Positions 23,803 to 32,087 of a stretch of DNA of 42,138 nucleotides are shown one piece after another. The stretch is from Prevotellaceae bacterium UBA4301. GTDB taxonomy: Bacteria > Bacteroidota > Bacteroidia > Bacteroidales > Bacteroidaceae. A program made the position numbers and the translations under genes. Position 1 is the stretch's first letter, and the number at the start of each line of letters is the position of its first letter. Under the pieces are notes generated by a model. That model was not told the origin of the DNA. It worked only from the letters and a program-made list of their open reading frames with translations, and ran no database searches. The stretch covers positions 1 through 42,138 of the forward strand of contig DGUV01000014.1 in assembly GCA_002395775.1 (NCBI GenBank). The letters run 5' to 3'.

Positions 23803-25380
23803 TTATTTCTTTGGTTGCAATTCTATGTAGTCGATGTCGGGCATCCAAGCCTTGGGGTTGGAAAAACGGATGACATTCTTGCCCTTCTTCAGTTTCACAG
23901 GAAGGACAATCTGCTCCACCTTGTCCCACTTGCCGCTGTTCACAGTCACTGTCTTAGGCTTTTTGCCATTGACGGTGAGCGTCATGGAGCGGTCTTCGGC
24001 AGTGGTGTAGGCAATGGTAAGGTTGTATTTACCTCCCTTTCTTGCGTACACATTCTGCCACTCCAGTGCATTGGCTTCGCTTTGTCCCAACCAGCAGGCC
24101 TTGTAGCCGCTTGAGCAGTTCTTGTCGGATACATAAATGCCTGTCTTTTCGGCTTGGTTGTTCCTTATTTCCTGATAGGTGGCGATGTAGCCCGTTTCAG
24201 CTTCATAGCGTCGGCGCTCGAGGCGTTGCTCGCCCGTGGCTTTGTAGATGCGGGTGCCGTGAGCTGGCACTGAAACTTGGTAACCTCCGATGAAATCGCC
24301 AATTTCTTTTTGTTCAAAGCAATCGCGCAGATGGACTTTGCCTCCCAGGTCGATGGTGGAGAAATTGACCGTGACGAAACGTTCGTCGTCGTTGGGGTTA
24401 TATACGGCAAACACTCGCTTCGTCCCGTTGAGCGTCTCGATGTCGCGAACCAGAATGTAGCAGTCGTTAACGTACTTGACCAAGTAGGCCTGCTGGAAGG
24501 TGCGGTCTTGATTTATGCCGATTAAATCGCGGTTTTTCATTAGTTCCAGTGCTTCGGGGCGAATGTTGGCCATGTCGCAGCCGATGAGCAGGGGCGAGTT
24601 CATGATGCACCACATGCCAAAGTGCGTTTTGTCCTCCTCGCTGCTCATGCGACGTCCCACTTCCAGCATGTCCATGTCGTTGTAGTAGCCAGGACCACTG
24701 TAGGCCGAAAGATAGAGGTTCTCGGCCAGGATGCCCTTGACCGACTTCCATCCGTCATAGATGTCGCCAGTGGTGCGCCACGAGTCGGCAATGTCCTTCC
24801 CCCAAGTGCCGGGGAAGGCCCAGCGGCACATGTTATAGACGATGCCAGGCTTGCCGCAGTTCTTGATGGCATTGGATATTTTGGTGTACTGCTCGCGTTC
24901 GTCAAGGCGCATGTGATTGCCTCCGCAATAATCGACCTTGATGAAATCGAAATCCCAGTCAATGAAGTAGAGGTGGCAGTCTTGCTCTTCGTGTCCGGCA
25001 AAACCTACTCCAACTCCCCAGGCGTGACGATTGCCTGAGCCGCAGGTGTTGTCGCCAGCATCACTGTAGATGCCTGCCTTCAGACCCAGCGAGTGGATGT
25101 AGTCCACCAGGGCACGCATTCCACTTGGGAAGAGTTTGGTGTTCAGCCTCAGGTGACCATCCTCCCCTCTCCCATCCCAGTATCCGTCATCGATGTTGAT
25201 GAACTGATAACCAGCAGATTGCAGTCCGCTGGTGTGCATGGCATCGGCTTGTTGGCGAATGAGTTCTTCGTTGATGTTCAGTGCAAAGGTGTTCCATGAA
25301 CTCCAACCCATGGTTGGGGGTAGCTGGGCATGCAATTGCATGGCAACCAGACAGAGGATGAACGTGAATAACTTTTTCAT
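23803..25380 (-). CDS. Secreted alpha-galactosidase, GH27, with a C-terminal carbohydrate-binding domain
   Basis: A 525-residue protein. The signal peptide MKKLFTFILCLVAMQLHAQ is followed by the GH27 start LPPTMGWSSWNTF. The nucleophile is Asp150 in FIKVDYCGG and the acid/base is Asp206 in SWRTTGDI; INIDDGYW and the CDMANI region also match. A beta-sandwich C domain follows, then from about residue 390 a CBM6/CBM35-like module (RRYEAETGYIA to DIDYIELQPKK). It should release terminal alpha-galactose from plant galactomannan or raffinose-type sugars. It lies 21 bases after polA, an unusual operon partner. Confidence 0.93.
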   Translation of the reverse strand: MKKLFTFILCLVAMQLHAQLPPTMGWSSWNTFALNINEELIRQQADAMHTSGLQSAGYQFINIDDGYWDGRGEDGHLRLNTKLFPSGMRALVDYIHSLGLKAGIYSDAGDNTCGSGNRHAWGVGVGFAGHEEQDCHLYFIDWDFDFIKVDYCGGNHMRLDEREQYTKISNAIKNCGKPGIVYNMCRWAFPGTWGKDIADSWRTTGDIYDGWKSVKGILAENLYLSAYSGPGYYNDMDMLEVGRRMSSEEDKTHFGMWCIMNSPLLIGCDMANIRPEALELMKNRDLIGINQDRTFQQAYLVKYVNDCYILVRDIETLNGTKRVFAVYNPNDDERFVTVNFSTIDLGGKVHLRDCFEQKEIGDFIGGYQVSVPAHGTRIYKATGEQRLERRRYEAETGYIATYQEIRNNQAEKTGIYVSDKNCSSGYKACWLGQSEANALEWQNVYARKGGKYNLTIAYTTAEDRSMTLTVNGKKPKTVTVNSGKWDKVEQIVLPVKLKKGKNVIRFSNPKAWMPDIDYIELQPKK

Positions 25381-25401
25381 GGTATTTGGTATAAAAGGTT
25401 T

Positions 25402-28200
25402 TTAATGTGCTTCAAGCCAGTTAGTTCCCCATCCGCAGTCGGCCACCAAGGGCACGGAGAGTTGGCATGCAGCTTGCATCTCCTCGATGACCATCTGCTG
25501 CAGCCGTTCGCGTTCCTCGGGCACCACGGTGAAGTTGAGTTCGTCGTGTACCTGCAGTATCATCTTGCTCTTGTAGCCTTCGTCCATCAGGCGGCGATAG
25601 ACGCGTACCATGGCAATCTTGATGATGTCGGCAGCCGTGCCCTGGATGGGGGCGTTGATGGCATTACGTTCTGCATAGCCGCGCACCACGGCATTGCGGC
25701 TGTTGATGTCGGGCAGCACCAGTCGGCGGTGGAAGAGGGTTTCGGTGTAGCCCCGTTCGCGTGCCATCTGTATGCTGCGGTTCATGTATTCCCTGACTTT
25801 TGGATAGGAAAGGAAGTAGCCGTCGATGAGTTCCTTGGCCTCGGAGCGGCTGCATCCCATGCGCTCGGCCAGTCCGAAGGCACTGATGCCGTATATGATG
25901 CCGAAGTTGGCCGTTTTGGCCTTTCTTCGCTCGTCGCTGCTGACTTCTTCAATGGGTTTGTGGAAGATTTTTGCAGCCGTGGCAGCATGGATGTCGTGTC
26001 CCGAACGGAAGGCCTCGATAAGATGTTCGTCTTGACTCAGATGTGCCATAATGCGCAACTCTATCTGGCTGTAGTCGGCAGAAAAGAACTCCTGTCCTGG
26101 CTCGGGGATGAAGGCACGACGCACCTCCTTTCCTTCAGCGTCCCTGACGGGTATGTTCTGCAGGTTGGGATTGCTGCTTGAGAGCCGTCCTGTGGCGGCT
26201 ATGGTTTGGTTGAATGAGGTGTGGATGTGGCCCGTTTCAGGATTAATCAGCAACGGCAATGCATCGATGTATGTCCCCAGAAGCTTTTTCAAGCCACGAT
26301 AGGCCAGAATCTTATCCACTGCGGGATGTTTTGAGCGCAGGCTTTCCAGAACTTCTTCAGAGGTCACGTATTGCCCGGTTTTTGTCTTCTTGGGTTTGTC
26401 GGTGATGTGAAGCCGTTCGAAAAGCACTTCGCCGACTTGTTTGGGCGATGATATATTCAAGTCGGGTACGCCAGTCAATTGGTGCACTTCTTCCTCAATT
26501 TGTTGCATCCGGCCAGTGAACAGTCGGCTCGTTTCCTTAAGTCCTTCAGTATCAATGCATACACCATTTCGCTCCATATAGGCCAATACGGGCATGAGTG
26601 GCATTTCTATGTCGTAGAACAGAGACTCGCAGCCCAGTTCTGCAAGACGCGGGCGCAGCACATTCCATAGGCGCAGTGTCACGTCGGCATCCTCACAGGC
26701 ATAAATGTAGATGTCCTGAGGTGAGAGATCGGCCATGGAACGCTGTTTCTTTCCGCGTGGTCCGATGAGTTCCTCGATGTGTATGGTCTGGTAGTTGAGC
26801 AGTGTTTCGGCCATGTAGTCCATGCCGTGGTGCAGTTCGGGGCTGATGAGGTAATGGGCTATCATGGTATCCACCATGGGGCCATGGAGTGTGATTCCGT
26901 GGTTTTGCAGAACCATGAGGTCATACTTCAGATTTTGTCCAATCTTCTGTATATCAGATTCATAGACGGGACGGAACACCTCCACTACCCTACCCGCTCC
27001 CTCCGTATCCAGAGGAACGGGAACGTACCAGGCTTGTCCTTCGCGAATGGCAAATGAGAGACCCACGAGGCGTGCCCGCATGCTTTCCACCGATGTGGCT
27101 TCGGTGTCCATGCAGATGGCCTCGGCCTTGAGCAGCGTGTCACGCAGTCTGGCCATCGCTTCTGGGCTATCCACAAGCTGATAGTCGGGGTTCAGGTCCT
27201 TCCATGTTTGATGGGTTGCTGGCATTGACTCTTCCTTCTCTTCCTTATCCGCTTCTTCTGTACTGAAACTAAACAAATCGAGCTGGCCCGATTGTGGCTT
27301 CTGGGGTTTTGAGGGCGTGGCGGTTGCAGGTTGTCCACCCATTTTCCGGGTAAGCAGGTTACGGAACTCCAGTTCTCCGTACAATGCCCTGAGTCCTTCG
27401 AGGTCAGGCTCGGACACTTCCAACTCCTTCATATCCAGAGTGATGGGTACATCGGTCTTTATGGTGGCCAACCATTTTGAGAAGGCTATTTTCTCTTTGT
27501 TCTCTTCTACTTTCTGCCGGAGGGCTCCCTTCAGTTCGTCGGTGTGTTCCAGAAGGTTCTCTATAGATCCGAATTGCTGTATGAGTTTCTGGGCAGTCTT
27601 CTCTCCCACTCCGGGACAGCCAGGGATGTTGTCGGCAGCGTCGCCCATAAGTCCCAGCATGTCGATGACTTGACGAGGGTCAGTGAGGCCGTATTTGCTC
27701 ATTACCTCCTGAGGACCAAGTACTTCTGCCTCCTTCATCCCCAGACTGGGGCGATACATGCTCACCTTTGGAGTGACCAACTGGGCGTAGTCCTTGTCGG
27801 GGGTCATCATGTAGGTGGCTATGCCTTGCTCATCTGCCTGGTGGGCAAGTGTGCCGATGACGTCGTCGGCCTCGTAGCCCATCACCTCTAATATAGGAAT
27901 GTGATAGGCCTCGAGTATCTTTTTTATGTAAGGGACGGCCACACGGATGGCTTCGGGTGTTGCTTCGCGTTGGGCTTTGTATTCGGGATATGCCTCATGC
28001 CGGAATGTGGGCCCTGAGGGGTCGAATGCCACGCCCAGATGTGTCGGTTGTTCCTTGCTGAGCACCTCTTCCAGTGTGTTCACAAACCCCATGATGGCCG
28101 AAGTGTTGAGGCCCTTAGAGTTTATTCTGGGGTTTTTGATGAAGGCGTAGTAGGCACGGAAGATAAGTGCGTAGGCATCAAGCAGGAACAATTTTTCCAT
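25402..28200 (-). CDS. polA: DNA polymerase I
   Basis: A 932-residue, three-domain enzyme. The N-terminal 5' nuclease domain has LLDAYALIFRAYYAF, GYEADDVIGTLA and TPDKDYAQLV. The 3'-5' exonuclease domain keeps its acidic residues (CMDTEATS, NLKYDLMVL, YACEDADVTLRLW), so proofreading is probably active. The polymerase domain has motif A FSADYSQIELRIMAHL, motif B RRKAKTANFGIIYG and motif C LQVHDELNF. It fills gaps and replaces RNA primers. Length is normal for Bacteroidetes. It starts at 28200, divergent from the polyprenyl synthase gene. Confidence 0.97.
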   Translation of the reverse strand: MEKLFLLDAYALIFRAYYAFIKNPRINSKGLNTSAIMGFVNTLEEVLSKEQPTHLGVAFDPSGPTFRHEAYPEYKAQREATPEAIRVAVPYIKKILEAYHIPILEVMGYEADDVIGTLAHQADEQGIATYMMTPDKDYAQLVTPKVSMYRPSLGMKEAEVLGPQEVMSKYGLTDPRQVIDMLGLMGDAADNIPGCPGVGEKTAQKLIQQFGSIENLLEHTDELKGALRQKVEENKEKIAFSKWLATIKTDVPITLDMKELEVSEPDLEGLRALYGELEFRNLLTRKMGGQPATATPSKPQKPQSGQLDLFSFSTEEADKEEKEESMPATHQTWKDLNPDYQLVDSPEAMARLRDTLLKAEAICMDTEATSVESMRARLVGLSFAIREGQAWYVPVPLDTEGAGRVVEVFRPVYESDIQKIGQNLKYDLMVLQNHGITLHGPMVDTMIAHYLISPELHHGMDYMAETLLNYQTIHIEELIGPRGKKQRSMADLSPQDIYIYACEDADVTLRLWNVLRPRLAELGCESLFYDIEMPLMPVLAYMERNGVCIDTEGLKETSRLFTGRMQQIEEEVHQLTGVPDLNISSPKQVGEVLFERLHITDKPKKTKTGQYVTSEEVLESLRSKHPAVDKILAYRGLKKLLGTYIDALPLLINPETGHIHTSFNQTIAATGRLSSSNPNLQNIPVRDAEGKEVRRAFIPEPGQEFFSADYSQIELRIMAHLSQDEHLIEAFRSGHDIHAATAAKIFHKPIEEVSSDERRKAKTANFGIIYGISAFGLAERMGCSRSEAKELIDGYFLSYPKVREYMNRSIQMARERGYTETLFHRRLVLPDINSRNAVVRGYAERNAINAPIQGTAADIIKIAMVRVYRRLMDEGYKSKMILQVHDELNFTVVPEERERLQQMVIEEMQAACQLSVPLVADCGWGTNWLEAH

Positions 28201-28221
28201 GTTTTTCTGGTTTTATTTAAG

Positions 28222-28248
28222 CAAATTTAGACAAAATAAATGATACAA
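28222..28248 (-). promoter_or_regulatory. Possible polA promoter
   Basis: A perfect -7 box, TAAATTTG, on the minus strand at 28222-28229. The nearest TTG (28246-28248) is only 16 bases upstream, so the -33 part is weak. Confidence 0.3.
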
Positions 28249-28273
28249 GTATAATATTTTGGCTTTTATTTTG

Positions 28274-28281
28274 TATTTTTG
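28274..28281 (+). promoter_or_regulatory. Possible -7 box of the polyprenyl synthase gene
   Basis: TATTTTTG matches TAnnTTTG and lies 17 bases before the ATG at 28299. No TTG is found at the expected distance upstream. Confidence 0.3.
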
Positions 28282-28298
28282 CAGACAGAGAAACATAG

Positions 28299-29279
28299 AT
28301 GATGGACAGACTGGCAGAAATACGACTTCCCATAGAGGCTGAATTAAGGCAGTATCGTGCGATTTTTGAGCAGACTTTGCAGACTGACAATCCACTGTTG
28401 GGAATGGCACTCAGGCATCTGCTTAAGCGGCAGGGCAAGATGATGCGCCCCATGTTGGTGCTGTTGTCGGCCAAGTTTGTTGGTGAGATTAACGAGTCAG
28501 TCCTCCATGCTGCTGTTTCGCTGGAACTTTTACACACGGCCAGCCTGGTGCATGACGATGTCGTGGACAGTAGCGACCGTCGGCGAGGACAGAAATCTGT
28601 GAACGCTTTGCTTGATAACAAGGCTGCTGTCTTGGTGGGTGATTTCCTTTTGTCGAAGGCTCTTTTCCATGCTGCGCAGACGGGGTCGGGTAGGGTAGTG
28701 ACCTGGGTTTCGGAACTTGGACAGACGCTCTCTGACGGGGAACTTCTTCAGCTCGCAAATCTTGACAAAACAGAGATTTCGGAAGAAGACTATTTCGAGG
28801 TGATACGTAAGAAGACGGCTTCGCTCTTTGAGATGTGTGCCAAGACGGGTGCTTTGCTGGCAGGGGCAGGGGAGGAGACCGTTGGGAAGATGAGCCGGTT
28901 TGGTGAGCAAGTAGGTTTGTGCTTCCAGATGCGTGACGATCTTCTCGACTTTGATAATCAACATGATACGGGGAAACCTGCAGGCAATGATATGCGTGAA
29001 GGTAAGCTCACATTGCCCGTCATCCATGCCCTTTTGAGTTCGAAAGATGAGTCGATGTATGCACTGGCTTTAAAGGTGCGTAGGGGGGAGGCAAGTGAGG
29101 AGGAGATAGATACTCTTGTTCAGTTTACTCTCCTTAATGAAGGTATTCCCTATACATGGAAAAATATTGACAATATAGCTACTTCTTCTTTGCAGGTGCT
29201 TCGTCTCTCTGAGATTAATTCTGCCGTGGCAGATGCCATGAGCAAGTATGTCTCGTTTGTGGTGGGCAGGGAAGTGTGA
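28299..29279 (+). CDS. Trans-polyprenyl diphosphate synthase
   Basis: A 326-residue all-helical prenyltransferase that chains isopentenyl diphosphate units, probably for the menaquinone side chain. The first aspartate-rich motif is LVHDDVVDSSDRRRG and the second is QMRDDLLDFDNQ. The spacing of DDxxD with no bulky aromatic just before it (LLHTASLVHDD) suits a long-chain (IspB-like) rather than farnesyl synthase. GDFLLSKAL is the family's helix after the first motif. Two adjacent ATGs (28299, 28302) are possible starts. Chain length cannot be read from sequence alone. Confidence 0.92.
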   Translation: MMDRLAEIRLPIEAELRQYRAIFEQTLQTDNPLLGMALRHLLKRQGKMMRPMLVLLSAKFVGEINESVLHAAVSLELLHTASLVHDDVVDSSDRRRGQKSVNALLDNKAAVLVGDFLLSKALFHAAQTGSGRVVTWVSELGQTLSDGELLQLANLDKTEISEEDYFEVIRKKTASLFEMCAKTGALLAGAGEETVGKMSRFGEQVGLCFQMRDDLLDFDNQHDTGKPAGNDMREGKLTLPVIHALLSSKDESMYALALKVRRGEASEEEIDTLVQFTLLNEGIPYTWKNIDNIATSSLQVLRLSEINSAVADAMSKYVSFVVGREV

Positions 29280-29300
29280 TGAAGTCCTATTATAAGAAAA

Positions 29301-29343
29301 AAGCAGTATTGGTTGTCTGATTAACCGATACTGCTTTATTTTT
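29301..29343. terminator. Bidirectional terminator
   Basis: A 14-base stem (AAGCAGTATTGGTT / AACCGATACTGCTT, one G-T pair) with an eight-base loop. A T-rich run follows on the plus strand and a run of A precedes it, so it can serve both the polyprenyl synthase (+) and the converging OmpA-like gene (-). Confidence 0.85.
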
Positions 29344-29357
29344 GTCAATAGACTTTG

Positions 29358-30203
29358 TTACTGTGCAGAAATCAACTCGTAGAGTTTGTCCAGACGTGGT
29401 GCGATGATGATTTCCGTCCGGCGGTTTCGTGCTCGTCCGTCGGGTGTTGTGTTGGTGTCCACAGGCTTGAATTCGCCTCGTCCGCAGGGCTGTATCTGCA
29501 GGGGATTCACCTGGTAGTCGTCCGTCAGGATGCGCACGACGCTGGTGGCTCGGATGACGGAGAGGTCCCAGTTGTCCTTGAATACTGCCGTATTAATGGG
29601 CACAGAGTCGGTGTGTCCCTCAATGAAGACATCGATGTCGGTCTGGCGATTCAGCACTTCGGCCAGTTTGCCCAGGGCTTGCTTGCCTTGTTCGTTTACC
29701 ACGGCCTTGCCCGACTCAAACAAAAGTTTGTCGCTCATGGCCACATACACTTTTCCGCCTTCCTCGCGCACGGTTAGTTCATCGCTTGAGAATCCCTTCA
29801 GTGCCGACGACACGTTATCGAGCAGCGAGCGCACTCGCTCGTTTTGTTCTGTGATGACGCCTTGCAGTTGCTGTATGGTCTTTTCTCGTTCGTCAAGTTC
29901 TCGCATGCGCTGGTTGAGTTGTGCGGTCAGGTTTTCGTTCTCGTTCTTGTTCGCATTGAGCATCGACTGATAGTTTCTCAGTCCTTTGCGCAGTTGGGTG
30001 GTGTCGTTACGCAAGTTGTCACGTTCGCGGGATAGGGCAGCGTAGTCAACTCGAGCTGCACCCAACATGTCGGCCAAACTGTCGCGACTGTAGAGTGCAG
30101 CCAGTCGGCCAGCCTCTGCGATGTCATATTTTTGCTTGCTCACGACGCATGAGCTCAACAAAAGGGCTGCGAGGGAAAAAATAGAGAGTTTTAGTGCTTT
30201 CAT
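29358..30203 (-). CDS. OmpA-family peptidoglycan-binding lipoprotein
   Basis: A 281-residue protein. Its lipoprotein signal MKALKLSIFSLAALLLSSC gives an anchored Cys19. Residues 50-140 are a long coiled coil (RDNLRNDTTQLRKGLRNYQ onward, heptads through IQQLQGVITEQNERV). Residues 150-275 form an OmpA C-terminal domain: LLFESGKAVVNEQGKQAL, VFIEGHTDSVPI, NWDLSVIRATSVVRIL and the conserved NRRTEIII. This domain binds peptidoglycan, so the protein should tether the outer membrane to the cell wall. Confidence 0.93.
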   Translation of the reverse strand: MKALKLSIFSLAALLLSSCVVSKQKYDIAEAGRLAALYSRDSLADMLGAARVDYAALSRERDNLRNDTTQLRKGLRNYQSMLNANKNENENLTAQLNQRMRELDEREKTIQQLQGVITEQNERVRSLLDNVSSALKGFSSDELTVREEGGKVYVAMSDKLLFESGKAVVNEQGKQALGKLAEVLNRQTDIDVFIEGHTDSVPINTAVFKDNWDLSVIRATSVVRILTDDYQVNPLQIQPCGRGEFKPVDTNTTPDGRARNRRTEIIIAPRLDKLYELISAQ

Positions 30204-30278
30204 TTTCTATTTGACTTAAATCTGTATTATCTAATTTCTGGGCCTTATTGCCCGTAAATCAGCATTTTAAGGCTGAAA

Positions 30279-30352
30279 TTGACCCTCTGAGAATCGCGTA
30301 GAATAAATTTTCCGTCCGAGGGTAGGGGAATATCGCATTCTCAGAGGGTCAA
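30279..30352. repeat. 16-base inverted repeat with a 42-base spacer
   Basis: TTGACCCTCTGAGAAT (30279-30294) and its exact reverse complement (30337-30352) lie between the OmpA-like gene and the deoC stop, ending 8 bases from the latter. Neither side has a T-run, so it is not a usual terminator. Confidence 0.85.
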
Positions 30353-30359
30353 AAATGGG

Positions 30360-31298
30360 TTAGAAGAACTTGGTTTCTTTTCCTTCTACTTCGCTCAGCA
30401 GCAAATTGGCCAGTCGGCTGGTGCCCAGGCGGAGGTACTGGTTGGTGAGCCATTTTTCACCAAGCACTTCCTTCACGATGGTGTAATAGATGAGTGCATC
30501 GTGGACGGTGTTGAGTCCGCCGGCAGGTTTGAAACCAATCTGTATGCCAGTCTTCTCATAATACTCCTTTATGGCCTGACACATGACATAGGCAGCCTCG
30601 GGTGTTGCGGCGGGCTTTTCCTTGCCAGTGCTTGTCTTGATGTAGTCTGCTCCGGCATACATGGCCAGGATGCTGGCTTTCTTGATGTTTTCGGCTGAGC
30701 CCAGCAGGCCTGTTTCCAGGATACATTTCAGTTTCTTTTCGCCACACAGAGCCTTCAGCTCAAAGATTTCGTCGGCAACGGTTTCGTAGTCTCCGCTCAA
30801 GAATTTACCCACGCTCATGACCATGTCGATTTCCGTAGCGCCGTCCTTCAGGGCGAGGGCCGTTTCGGCCACTTTCACTTCCAGCAGTGCCTGGCTCGAA
30901 GGGAAGCTGCCGCTTACGCAGGCAACCTCCACGCCTTCCACCTCCAGGCTCTGACTTACGATGCTGGCGAAGCACGGATAGACGCAGATGGTGGCCACAT
31001 GGGGCAGGGTGGGGTAGGCCTCTTCAAACTGGTTTACCTTTTCAGTGAAAGCCAATACGCTTTCGTCTGAGTCGGTAGTCTTCAGAGTGGTCAGTTCCAC
31101 GCTTCCCATGAGGAATTTTTTAACCTCCAAAGTATCGTTCTCTGGCACTTTTTCTTCGATGAGTCGGGCCACTTTCTGGGCGATTTCAGCATCATCGAGA
31201 TGGGTGTCATACAGAGCAAGAGCTTGGTCGTACTTGCTCATTTCTTCCATGTGATGGTGGTCGTGATGTTCGTGACCACAGTTGCAATGTTCGTTCAT
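30360..31298 (-). CDS. deoC: Deoxyribose-phosphate aldolase with His-rich N-terminus
   Basis: A 312-residue TIM-barrel aldolase that splits deoxyribose 5-phosphate into glyceraldehyde 3-phosphate and acetaldehyde. The Schiff-base Lys is in ADYIKTSTGKEKPAAT. Other family motifs are ICVYPCFASIV, EIDMVMSVGKFLSG, KCILETGLL and GFKPAGGLNTVHDA. It is longer than the 220-260-residue enzymes, with about 50 extra N-terminal residues that open with NEHCNCGHEHHDHHH, a likely metal-binding stretch. The gene begins 4 bases after mazG. Confidence 0.95.
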   Translation of the reverse strand: MNEHCNCGHEHHDHHHMEEMSKYDQALALYDTHLDDAEIAQKVARLIEEKVPENDTLEVKKFLMGSVELTTLKTTDSDESVLAFTEKVNQFEEAYPTLPHVATICVYPCFASIVSQSLEVEGVEVACVSGSFPSSQALLEVKVAETALALKDGATEIDMVMSVGKFLSGDYETVADEIFELKALCGEKKLKCILETGLLGSAENIKKASILAMYAGADYIKTSTGKEKPAATPEAAYVMCQAIKEYYEKTGIQIGFKPAGGLNTVHDALIYYTIVKEVLGEKWLTNQYLRLGTSRLANLLLSEVEGKETKFF

Positions 31299-31302
31299 AA
31301 TG

Positions 31303-31626
31303 TTATTGTAGTTTAGGGTTATTTATGTGTCTTGTCTTGTCTCGTTTTGTTTTCTTTTCAAAACTTTTCTCAAGGGCTTCGGTCAGGTCAACGCCTGTCT
31401 GGTTGGCCAGGCAGATGAGCACCCACAGCACGTCGGCCATCTCTTCTGCGGGGTCCTCAGATTCCCCCTTTTTGAAGCTTTGGTCGCCATATTTGCGGGC
31501 CATGATGCGTGCCAGTTCGCCCACTTCTTCGGTCAGGACAGCCATGTTTGTCAGTTCCGAAAAGTAGCGCACACCATAGGTCTTTATCCATTGGTCAACG
31601 CGTTCTTGTGCTTCTTTCAGTGTCAT
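31303..31626 (-). CDS. MazG-like nucleotide pyrophosphohydrolase
   Basis: A 107-residue single-domain protein of the all-alpha NTP pyrophosphatase superfamily. The metal-binding EExxE and ExxD motifs are visible as LTEEVGELARIMARK and PAEEMADVLWVLICLANQTG. It probably removes non-canonical or excess nucleoside triphosphates. Its start overlaps the dtd stop by one base, in an apt-uvrC-dtd-mazG-deoC run with nucleotide and quality-control functions. Confidence 0.88.
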   Translation of the reverse strand: MTLKEAQERVDQWIKTYGVRYFSELTNMAVLTEEVGELARIMARKYGDQSFKKGESEDPAEEMADVLWVLICLANQTGVDLTEALEKSFEKKTKRDKTRHINNPKLQ

Positions 31627-32078
31627 TATTCCTTATGTTTTGTGTCGATGCAGATGGTTACGGGGCCGTCGTTGATCAGCGAAACTTGCATGTCGGCACC
31701 AAATTCTCCAGTACCGATGGGCTTGCCAAGTAGGGCAGTGAGGCGGCTGCAGAAGGTTTCGTAGAGAGGGATGGCCGTCTCGGGACGCGCAGCGCGGATG
31801 TAGCTTGGGCGATTGCCCTTCTTGGTGCTGGCATAGAGCGTGAATTGGCTCACGACAATGATGTCGCCATTGGCTTCCACGATGCTGCGATTCATCACTC
31901 CGTTCTCGTCATCAAAGACGCGCAAGGCCACGATTTTCCGGCATAGCCAGTCTATATCTTCCTCCGTGTCGGCCTCTTCGATGCCCAAAAGTACCAGTAA
32001 TCCTGTGTCAATCTGGCTCTTTATGGTTCCAGTAATACTTACACTGGCTTCTTTAACTCGCTGTATGACAACTCTCAT
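31626..32078 (-). CDS. dtd: D-aminoacyl-tRNA deacylase
   Basis: A 150-residue enzyme that hydrolyses D-amino acids (and Gly from tRNA-Ala) off mischarged tRNA. Both active-site motifs are present: SQFTLYA and NDGPVT. The start MRVVIQRVKEASV is the family N-terminus. Length is normal. It lies 9 bases after uvrC. Confidence 0.96.
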   Translation of the reverse strand: MRVVIQRVKEASVSITGTIKSQIDTGLLVLLGIEEADTEEDIDWLCRKIVALRVFDDENGVMNRSIVEANGDIIVVSQFTLYASTKKGNRPSYIRAARPETAIPLYETFCSRLTALLGKPIGTGEFGADMQVSLINDGPVTICIDTKHKE

Positions 32079-32087
32079 AGTGCAATA

